DNA of 64,000 bases from Bolinopsis microptera (taxonomy: Eukaryota; Ctenophora; Tentaculata; Lobata; Bolinopsidae): contig NC_087072.1 of assembly GCF_026151205.1 (NCBI RefSeq), positions 15,102,169 through 15,166,168 of the forward strand. Direction: 5' to 3'. The notes beneath the pieces were generated by a model, which worked only from the letters and a program-made list of their open reading frames with translations, had not been told where the DNA came from and did no database searches. A program made the translations under genes and the position numbers. Below, in pieces: positions 55,901 through 64,000 of this stretch (the first letter of the stretch is position 1; the number at the start of each line of letters is the position of its first letter).

Positions 55901-58900
55901 AGCAAGGCCTTTATCTTCTCCGACGAGCGGGATCATCAATAATGAGGTCTGATCGTCATCTTCTTACAGCGTTCGATGTCTGTGTGAAGGTAAAATGGTG
56001 ATATCCTCTGGATCAGGCAGAGGTTGAGTGTTATCGGGATTATTTCTTTAGTAGTGGAACAGTAATACTAAGGTAATGGGACTACTGCGGACCCTCTACC
56101 GGCCAAACCTTGTTAACAAAGCCGCAGTCAAGGTTCGGTGAACGGTAGTTAAAAGCGCTTAAGGGACATAAGTCAAATTGGTAGAGCAACATCATGTAGT
56201 GGACATCTTAAGAAATGAGGAGTGGGTAGAATGTTAGGTTGCTCCTTTATAAATCGTCTTTTTCTCCGATAATAAGTTGACATCAAGTCTTGAAAATTAT
56301 TCGAGAAGAATCTCGAATAATTTAGTTGCAGCGTGCCACATGGCTATCTAAACTGCAAACCCTACCCATTGCTGAGCAAGGCCTTTATCTTCTCCGACGA
56401 GCGGGATCATCAATAATGAGGTCTGATCGTCATCTTCTTACAGCGTTCGATGTCTGTGTGAAGGTAAAATGGTGATATCCTCTGGATCAGGCAGAGGTTG
56501 AGTGTTATCGGGATTATTTCTTTAGTAGTGGAACAGTAATACTAAGGTAATGGGACTACTGCGGACCCTCTACCGGCCAAACCTTGTTAACAAAGCCGCA
56601 GTCAAGGTTCGGTGAACGGTAGTTAAAAGCGCTTAAGGGACATAAGTCAAATTGGTAGAGCAACATCATGTAGTGGACATCTTAAGAAATGAGGAGTGGG
56701 TAGAATGTTAGGTTGCTCCTTTATAAATCGTCTTTTTCTCCGATAATAAGTTGACATCAAGTCTTGAAAATTATTCGAGAAGATGTCCACTACATGATGT
56801 TGCTCTACCAATTTGACTTATGTCCCTTAAGCGCTTTTAACTACCGTTCACCGAACCTTGACTGCGGCTTTGTTAACAAGGTTTGGCCGGTAGAGGGTCC
56901 GCAGTAGTCCCATTACCTTAGTATTACTGTTCCACTACTAAAGAAATAATCCCGATAACACTCAACCTCTGCCTGATCCAGAGGATATCACCATTTTACC
57001 TTCACACAGACATCGAACGCTGTAAGAAGATGACGATCAGACCTCATTATTGAATTAGAATGTTTTGAACTTAAAATATGCCTGCTGAACTACTTTCGGT
57101 GAGTCTTAATGCCTGAAAACAATAAATGGGGTATAATAGTATAGGGGGTAAATAGTATAGTGAGTATAATGGCAACGGTCATGCTAGCCAGCACTGTGAT
57201 AATTTATGTAATTCAAATTCCAAGCTCCGGCATGATGCCATGTTTCAGTGATACAGGGACGAGTAACACAGAAATCCTCACACGAAACTCCAAAGGGGAT
57301 ATGGAACCTGCCGGCCCACACGGATTTCTTTAAAAGGGGTTTCCCTAACTCCCACTTCGAACTTACGGTCCGAGTTTTGGCTATCTACGCTAACGGAGTG
57401 AGTCATATCTTGTTTTTTCAGTAATTAATACTTAACTTTTAATTTAGCTATGCTGAAAACTGTATTAATTCTCTTACTCTAAATCTAAAACTGGGCTACA
57501 TCTCTACATATCTTGCTCACCAATGTGTGATGGTATTCAATCTTTAGCTGAGATATCTGGCCCTCTGACATCCACACATTTTAAGATTTGGCTTTAATCG
57601 ATTATGTTTTGTTGAGTTAAGAATCGCTAAGATAGGCAGCGTGGATAGCTCATTAAATTAATGTACAGAACTGTAAATATCTCTAAAATTTACCAGCCCC
57701 ATATGTTGCACGGTTGGCAGTGATATGTTATATTGTGTTGATAACTTCAAAACATAACCACCATTTCGAGCCTGCGTTCAAACACCTGGTCAGGACATCT
57801 CAAATTTGAGGTTATTTTAGCGGACAATAGCGGATTATCCTGCATTACACAATCATCACGGGGCGATTTGTACCGTTCCAACAATAACGGGCTTCATTCA
57901 GTGGTTAAACGTTGTTTTTATATACTGGCCTAATTTTTCACACGGCCATCAACCATATGTTGTCAGTTAATGGTTAAAACGGTAGGCAATATAATGGGGG
58001 GTGGTGATATGTGAAATTATTGCCATTATCAAGCACCTGTTGGATTTAGAAATATGTACACATTCAAACGTGAGGTTGTAAACTATTCAAGTTTGCTGCT
58101 ATTTTAATAACTGATTTTTTTCAGGGTGATACGAAGATTGCAGTTGGAGATAAGATAACTGTTAGATATGCGAGTAAGTGTGACTTAAACCATCAATTAA
58201 TAGATGTGGATTCTGGTGGGTGCGGGGTGGGTGATCCATTTTTCGACACGTGCCAGAAATTTGCCAATCAGCATCCACTATTTATTGACCAATCAAACAC
58301 AAGAATCACTGTCAAGTGTCAAAAAACATGCTCCATCTCCCCACCAAAATTTACATATATGAAGCATTAATTGACTTTTAATTGACCTTTTCTTGATTAT
58401 CATAGCTGAATTTAAATCCAAGATTGACATCATTCCAATAAAAAAATGCATGAAAGAATACCGCTAAACTTAAATGCAGCTTAAAAATGACAGAAAATGA
58501 AATTTCCGTAGCCGTATTTTCTTGGTACCATTTTTGACGCCATGAATTATCTCGATATCAATTGATCATAATTATGATAATAATTTCGTATGACTGCTCC
58601 TGGCACAGAATTTGAGAGCCCCTTGTCTGCCCCCTCAAAATATATTTCACTCGATATAATTACAAGATTAAGAGCATCATTCCTCTTTGCAGTAGCACCG
58701 CAACTCAATTTCCTCTTTATATAATAATAATAAGTAATAGAAAACAATCCCATGAAGGGGTTTCTAGGTCATAACGTTCTCCGTCCTTCGTCCCTAATGT
58801 CATTGTGCGCTACGGTCTGTACAATCAGTTAAAACACTTGTCCTTCGTCCTAACTCCTGTAGCATAGTCTCATGAATTACCATTACAATTTTTAGGTTTC

Positions 58901-61028
58901 TGTGTGGGACTGGGTTTCACGAGTACTCTTGTCACCGAGGGAGTGGAATAAGTTTTAGGTTCAGGAATGATAATAATCTAATTGAAGTAGAGAAAATAGG
59001 CCGAGTATAATAATGGTTGCTAGGTGGGTCCTGTGAGCAGGCACCCGACACTCCACTGATAAATGTTATCAACATGGTCCGCTGGCTGACGGGCTTCTAT
59101 TCTCACTCTCTTTCTCCTCTCTTAGGATCTCTCATTTTTGTGGACTGCTTTGTCGGTCCCTCTCTCTGTACCGCAGGTACTATTGTCGACCACCTGATGT
59201 TGAGCATCCTTGTGACAAATCGAATTTATTTAATCCTGATTATTCTTGAGGGAGCTGATGGCCGAATTAGAGACGAAATATTGATCTCAATGAAAAATAG
59301 AGGTGCGAGATTTGCCGCCGATTTGCGCTCCTCGTGTTAGCTAGGTAATGGGAGAGAGCTGAGTTTTGTGTGATCTCGGTGCAAATGAAAGCGCTGATGA
59401 TAGTTCAGAGGAACTCAGTACTCTGCTGGAATAGGGATTAAAGGGTGCCTAGTGCCTACTCTCTGCTCGTCGTCTGACGCACCTTTATTTGGTTGATGGT
59501 CACGTGGTATTGTAATTAAGGAAAATGTTTTCTAAATAGTACACGCTATGACTAACAGGTACCAAAATATTAAAAAGTGCGCGAATAATTCGCCTAATAT
59601 ATGCCTTTAGATTTAACACGAGAGACTAGTGATTGGTTATTTTAACAGCTTCAAGAGTAACGGGTTGAGTTCATGAGAATTGCGCGATGCACCTAGCACC
59701 TTGCCATAACAATAAACTCTAAGAGTGAGATTAATTAAAACAGGAATAATCACCCTTTCTGCCTAGCTTTTAGTCGGTCTCACGAGCCTATTTCTCACTA
59801 TCCCATTTCTAAGGGTGGTCGTACTGTCCTGCTTGCCAGACAAAGGTTGAAAGCTTCCACGACGAGCTGTGGACTGACAGAGACATAGAACGGGCAGAGA
59901 AATATGTCTTCTTCCTCCCTCTCTTGAAAGATGGATACGGTGATAGACCTGAGGCAACGGTACGTGCACCTTAACTTTAAAAAAATTTTCTTTATCAATC
60001 CTGCAGCTTCCTAAGATATCACAAAGTGTCCTGTTCCCTCCTATCAGTAAGTATCAGATAACTATTGATCACGTATAAATAACGGATTAATAACGGATTA
60101 ATAACGGATTAATAACGGATTAATAACGGATTAAACGGATTAAACGATTCAAAAGTCAATTTGAAATGATAATGTCTGACCCAATATAAAAAGTAAATTT
60201 ACCCAAAAGTCAAAAAGTATATATACAAGAGAATGAGAATAAAATTGCAACCACTATAATAAACAAAGAAATAATCCCCGCAAATCTTCAGAATGAGATT
60301 TATTTTTTTAATAATTTGTTTAGAGGATGCTTTAGGGAATCTGCGTTCATGAGCTTCGGTAAGGAACCTTCCTAGGTCTCCGATGGTTGTAGGGTGTGCG
60401 AAGATCTGTACAATATCAGAGAAGAGTAATGTTTTACTTTGTGGGGACAAACAGTGACAGAAATTTTCATAGAGAGGGCAAGTGCACAATATAAGAAGCT
60501 CATCTTCGATGATTGGATCAGGAAAAGGAAGCTCTAGAACAAGGTCGAGTGACTCCACATCTGTAGTATAGATATAATTATATGCGATGTTGTATTGATC
60601 ACGTGACTTAAACTCCTCATCACGTGACACTCCCCAGTTAGCCCAGTGTTCGAGAGTGTGGCGGTATAGTAAACGAGGTAAGGTGATTGACGGATGGGTA
60701 CCGTTGGTACAGAGGTACATGCTCACCACTACTTCCTGTGACAAGTGCAGAATTTCGGGCTGCTACCAGAACAAGTAAATTTAACTTGATTAACTTAAAA
60801 TTTAAGGTTGCTTTGCATTAGGGCCCTGCCATCATTCTGTTTCAATCATTGTAAAATTCGTTTAACCTCTTTTGCTAATCTCAAGAAAGCTCTAAATCTC
60901 CTTTAATAGGTGTGTGAAGGTGGAGGACGAGGAATTGTGCATGAACGCAAACGCGAGGTATGAGTTTAAAGAGCACACGTGTAAAGCTATCATGGAAAGT
61001 GGACTCTGCTACTATCACGCCGGCACTG
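52951..61028 (+). CDS. TIMP/NTR-like secreted protein (exon model partly tentative)
   Basis: Exons 52951-53059 (signal peptide LVAMLAVTVFSE), 53514-53600, 57249-57397 and 58125-58173 join in phase. They give the start of a netrin/TIMP domain: CMCLPC, then FCDASAVIQGRV (compare the FC..D.VI.G.V hallmark of TIMPs), then FELTVRVLAIYANG. An exon from 58896 adds FCVGLGFTSTLVTEG, the C...L..G..YL..G step, but hits TAA at 58949 unless spliced at a weak donor. Candidate later exons are 59126-59176 (FVDCFVGPSLC), 59814-59959 (YCPACQTKVES) and 60910-61028. The last contains HTCKAIMESGLCYYHAGT, close to the last cysteine motif of TIMPs. Phases among these do not all close. TIMPs inhibit matrix metalloproteinases outside the cell. 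Here Cys1-x-Cys is preceded by 36-38 residues including the leader, so the free N-terminal cysteine needed for inhibition may be absent. Confidence 0.5.
53776..54283. mobile_element. MITE with ~160-bp inverted arms
   Basis: It begins TTTGACCAAAACCCATAATC and ends with the complement; the arms 53776-53930 and 54133-54283 are inverted copies with few mismatches, around a 200-bp centre. It lies in intron 2 of the TIMP-like gene. No target-site duplication is evident. Confidence 0.75.
54300..55556. other. Intron 2 of the TIMP-like gene, middle part
   Basis: No gene or clear repeat seen. Confidence 0.4.
55570..57048 (+). repeat. 474-bp tandem array ending in an inverted copy
   Basis: Direct units start at 55573, 56047 and 56521, a period of exactly 474 bp and apparently identical. 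The third unit breaks off at about 56783, after ATTATTCGAGAAG, and the sequence then runs backwards through about 265 bp of the unit to 57048. The switch point lies in an internal hairpin (TTATTCGAGA / TCTCGAATAA). The 13-bp sequence ATTGAATTAGAAT flanks the whole array on both sides (55557-55569 and 57049-57061), like a target-site duplication. No ORF. Confidence 0.85.
57400..58120. other. Intron 3 of the TIMP-like gene
   Basis: AT-rich intron; no separate feature seen. Confidence 0.4.
60080..60140 (+). repeat. 11-bp tandem repeat
   Basis: AACGGATTAAT is repeated about five times, the last units shortened to AACGGATTA. Confidence 0.85.
60199..60744 (-). pseudogene. LINE-type C-terminal ORF fragment
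   Basis: A 181-codon open frame on the minus strand. Its middle reads EDELLILCTCPLYENFCHCL followed by a helical stretch and FLTEAHERRF. This looks like the cysteine-containing tail (DE..H.L..C..Y..LR) found after the reverse transcriptase in CR1/L2-like LINEs. No reverse transcriptase lies upstream, so it is a 5'-truncated insertion in the TIMP-like gene region. The last 40 residues are hydrophobic and may be read-through. Confidence 0.4.
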
Positions 61029-61035
61029 GTATTTA

Positions 61036-61062
61036 CTTTCACTTTCACTTTCACTTTCACTT
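61036..61062 (+). repeat. (TTTCAC)n microsatellite
   Basis: Just over four units of TTTCAC directly after the last TIMP-like exon candidate. Read in frame they would give alternating His-Phe if the exon extended to the stop at 61208. Confidence 0.85.
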
Positions 61063-61210
61063 CATTACTCTTACTTTTGGGTTTGAAAGCTGCGCATCTT
61101 ATTTCATTTATATCCCTAAATTCAGCCATGTTCACCCCATGAGTAATAATATGTGCAGTTCTTTTAGCTTTATAGTATTAGCTACAATCTACTTTGTCCC
61201 TAGTGACTAG

Positions 61211-62028
61211 TCGATAGAAAACATACTCAAATTTCGAATATCCTAGCTATAATTTGGAACCATAATGGTTTTCACTTTACTAACAAGAATGATTGGAAAT
61301 GGAATGGGACTTAAAATTAAACGTTTCAACTAAATCATATACTTTATTGATACGATAAACATTGAGTACGGCAACGTTAACTGCAATTTTCTTTTTGTTA
61401 GTGCAAGCTAAAGGCCTCTGCACTTCTGCATGATATTTTACCACCACGTTCAAATATTATGTGTCTCCACTATGGGGCGCAGCTACTTAATTCGAAAACA
61501 CTGGCCGCTAAGACGGGAGTATGTTTCTTCATTGGGCAGACCTTAGAACAGCAATACAATATACAAACATACTACATCGAAAATTTGGACATAATTATTA
61601 ATCTACTAAGAATCGTACAGTATACGAACCATGTCTTATCTGCACCAGCTTACGGCTAATCGAAATCTTATCTTTACTAATTTGAATCACGTAATCAGAC
61701 CACTAAGTACATACACTTACAAGTTACAAATACAGAATACAAGTCACATTCACATTTCACATACTTCAATTAACTTTTTAAACTTATTCCCACAGAATAA
61801 CACTTAACTGAATTGATTTCTCTAGTTAGGAGCTGAAGTTAGGGACCCGGACAGAGTGTTCACAAAACCTCGCACGTTTTCTCACTCTTCCCTGGCCCCA
61901 TTTTCTTGGCTCACTCATCTGGAGTAGATACTTTCAGTAACTGTTTTTCCGTGTACTTTATTATATATTAATATACAGTAGCAAACCTATATCTACATTT
62001 AAACAAGAGTATCATTTACAGCCAAAAA
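61211..62028. other. Non-coding region before the LINE ORF
   Basis: AT-rich. The part from about 61,850 probably is the 5' UTR of the LINE beginning at 62029. No gene recognised; the frame at 61459-61659 is not convincing. Confidence 0.4.
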
Positions 62029-64000
62029 ATGGTAGTTATCCGAAGAAGTAAAAATAGCTGTAAGGCCTGTACAAAGCGCCTAGTCTCACACAAGATAAGC
62101 ATCACTTGTAGTATCTGTTATATGACATATCACCCAAAATGTGCTCACCTAACACCTAGCGACATAACTGAACTTACTGGAGAATGGTCTTGCTACAGCT
62201 GCATTTCAGAAATTCTTCCAGTGGGCGCCGTCATGCCTCTATTACCATCACGGCCTATACAAATCCCAGTCTCCAATAAACGAGAAAAATGTCACACTTG
62301 CACAAAAATTGGGAATGTAAGACAAATGACCAAATGTTGCTACTGTGACAACCTATCCCACACAAGATGTTCTGCTGGCTCAACAGGCTGCAAAGAATGC
62401 TTGAGAAAAATTTTCCCAGCATATGATGTCTCCATTAGACAGCTTCACATGATAAATCTCAGTAACACTATTAGGTTTAACCCCTTTAATCGCGACCACC
62501 TATCAAATCAAATAGGTGATCGTGATGATACTGATGCTGATTTGAATCCATGGGAAACAACGTCTAGTCTTCTAAATAACTGCAAATACTATACCGCGAA
62601 TGCAATAAAAAATACGAAGGAGTATGAATTAAAACTTTTCTCGCTAAACGTTAGGTCACTTAATGGGAACATTGAAGAATTTCGGGAGAATATAGATCAA
62701 TACACAAAATACGACGTTCTCTGCTTCAATGAAACAAATTGTAACACGGAATGTTTGCCTTTTCAGGGAGAGGAGCTCGAACTAGACGGTTTCTATCCAC
62801 CGTATGTTCAGACTCCCGCCAGAGCGTCAAATCGTGGTGGAGGATTAGTTATATATGTTAACAAAAAACTATGTGAATTATCTGACATAAACGTTAAGAG
62901 CGCTCTATGTTGCCATGATAATCCTAAGATAGGAGAATTCTTGGTTGCAGAACTTACCTTGAAAGGGCACAAAAACGCGTTAATCTGTAATATATATCGC
63001 TCTCCAAGTGGGGATTTGAATGGTTTCCTTGAACAATTAAAAATTTTCCTCCGTAACTTAGCAAGACATCGAAACAAAAATATCATACTGGCCGGTGATA
63101 CTAACATAGACCTACTAGATTACGGGAGAATAGACTCTGTCACTAAGTATGTGGATACTCTAGCAGAGCATGGGTTCGCTCCTGTGATATCTAGACCAAC
63201 TAGAGTCACAGATCACAGTGCGACAATCATTGACCATATTTTCGTCAATAATTGCCACGCTGTTACAAAATCGGGAGTAATTTCTGAGTCAATCTCTGAC
63301 CACTTGGCAACTTTTGTCACAATCATGGTTGATCAGAATAGGCTCAGTTGTAAACTTCAAGAAGATACAACAGAAATGTCTTCTCGAGTAATAAACGATG
63401 ACAGTATCCAAAAGTTCGAGAACGACATTTCTGCGGTAGACTGGAACTTGGTTAATAACTATGATTCTGTAGATGAAAAATTTGAGGCTTTCGATAAAAA
63501 ATATAGTGAACTATACGACCGAAATTTCCCAATTAAGGCAAAAAAGAGTAAACCAGGCCGCCGTAAAAACACAAAGCCGTGGATCCAAGAATGGTTACGG
63601 TGCGCATGTGATCGCAAAAATAAATTTTATGAAGATTTTGTCACAAACCCGACCACTGAAAATGATATTAGGTACAAGAAAATGAAGAAATTTGTGAATA
63701 AACACGTGGATAAGGCCAAAAACAAATATTACAACGCGTACTTTACAAAATATTCTAGCGACAGCAGAAAACAATGGCAAATGGTTAATAACTTGTTAAA
63801 CAGAAAGAAAAAAGGCAAAATTAAGATAAACAAAATTAACTATAATGGGAGCGAGATAACAGATTCTCAGCAAATTGCGAATAGCTTCAATGACTATTTC
63901 TGCAATATAGCTGAGACTCTTAAGAGAGAAAATGGTCTCGTATGCTCTGAGGGCAGGACTATCGTAACAGAAACTCAAGATAGCAAATGCCAGCGGAGCA
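62029..64000 (+). CDS. LINE retrotransposon ORF, zinc finger + APE endonuclease (cut by window end)
   Basis: The frame is open from the ATG at 62029 to the window edge (657 codons), so the reverse transcriptase is expected beyond it. Residues about 10-70 and 85-125 hold paired C..C motifs of PHD-like fingers (CKACTKRL, CSICYMTYHPKC, WSCYSC; then CHTC, CCYC). Residues about 200-430 are an apurinic-type endonuclease: KLFSLNVRSLNGN, DVLCFNETN, GGGLVIYVNKK, NIYRSPSG, ILAGDTNIDLLDYG, SATIIDHIFVNN and SISDHLATFVT, which contain the expected N, E, D.N and SDH active-site residues. This order resembles CR1/L2-type LINEs. The long intact frame suggests recent activity. What follows the endonuclease is a basic linker (KKSKPGRRKNTKPWIQEWL). 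Confidence 0.9.
   Translation, partial: MVVIRRSKNSCKACTKRLVSHKISITCSICYMTYHPKCAHLTPSDITELTGEWSCYSCISEILPVGAVMPLLPSRPIQIPVSNKREKCHTCTKIGNVRQMTKCCYCDNLSHTRCSAGSTGCKECLRKIFPAYDVSIRQLHMINLSNTIRFNPFNRDHLSNQIGDRDDTDADLNPWETTSSLLNNCKYYTANAIKNTKEYELKLFSLNVRSLNGNIEEFRENIDQYTKYDVLCFNETNCNTECLPFQGEELELDGFYPPYVQTPARASNRGGGLVIYVNKKLCELSDINVKSALCCHDNPKIGEFLVAELTLKGHKNALICNIYRSPSGDLNGFLEQLKIFLRNLARHRNKNIILAGDTNIDLLDYGRIDSVTKYVDTLAEHGFAPVISRPTRVTDHSATIIDHIFVNNCHAVTKSGVISESISDHLATFVTIMVDQNRLSCKLQEDTTEMSSRVINDDSIQKFENDISAVDWNLVNNYDSVDEKFEAFDKKYSELYDRNFPIKAKKSKPGRRKNTKPWIQEWLRCACDRKNKFYEDFVTNPTTENDIRYKKMKKFVNKHVDKAKNKYYNAYFTKYSSDSRKQWQMVNNLLNRKKKGKIKINKINYNGSEITDSQQIANSFNDYFCNIAETLKRENGLVCSEGRTIVTETQDSKCQRS

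Noticed and set aside
55573-57048. 5S rRNA, spliced-leader or snRNA gene cluster
   Set aside because: The tandem 474-bp units invite the idea, and ACTAAGGTAAT looks like a leader/donor. But I find no convincing Sm site, no 5S internal promoter and no poly-T stop in a sensible place.

Overview
The window is nuclear DNA of an animal. It has GT-AG introns, signal-peptide first exons, AATAAA polyadenylation signals and many eukaryotic transposons. The gene content (an SLC2A13/HMIT-like inositol transporter, a TIMP/NTR-type secreted protein, a secreted tectonin lectin, NRF-6-like acyltransferases, C2H2 zinc-finger genes and a Crypton-derived recombinase) fits a marine invertebrate. A cnidarian or other early-branching animal is my best guess, but nothing here fixes the phylum.

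Layout. 1-0.6 kb is an indel-ridden copy of the FG-GAP-like repeats found at 2.5-3.7 kb, followed by a GIY-YIG nuclease fragment. 1.5-3.8 kb is a two-exon secreted protein with seven 59-residue repeats and one in-frame TAG. 5.6-15.8 kb is a tandem duplication of about 5.1 kb. Each unit has an intronless NRF-6-like acyltransferase, and a small secreted cysteine protein is intact in unit 1 and decapitated in unit 2. 15.8-23.3 kb is gene-poor and repeat-rich: long inverted repeats, a small dispersed repeat, a tRNA-derived SINE and a 1.66 kb inverted-repeat element. 23.8-33.1 kb is a complete 13-exon HMIT-like transporter whose reading phases all close (574 residues). Its introns hold a hAT-like element, a hairpin MITE and, on the opposite strand, a complete two-exon tectonin gene.

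33.1-37.7 kb is intergenic with small repeats. 37.7-40.5 kb is an intronless 918-residue gene ending in a cold-shock-like domain. 41.4-41.8 kb is a minisatellite of exactly 31 units of 13 bp, each with a CACGTG E-box. 42.5-49.5 kb holds three related genes: a nine-finger C2H2 gene, a frameshifted copy of it, and a relative in which the same N-terminal tail follows a Crypton-type tyrosine recombinase domain and the fingers are lost. 53.0-61.0 kb is a TIMP/NTR-like secreted gene with large introns containing a long-TIR MITE, a 474-bp tandem array ending in a fold-back, and a LINE-type fragment. From 62.0 kb to the edge runs the start of a LINE ORF with zinc-finger and APE endonuclease domains.

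The genes do not form a pathway. Two themes recur: secreted or membrane proteins, and repeated local duplication plus transposon insertion. The most original items are the intronless cold-shock-domain protein, the recombinase/zinc-finger tail fusion beside its paralogues, the FG-GAP-like repeat protein, and the structured repeats at 21.6, 41.4 and 55.6 kb. All calls are by reading; no database search was run.
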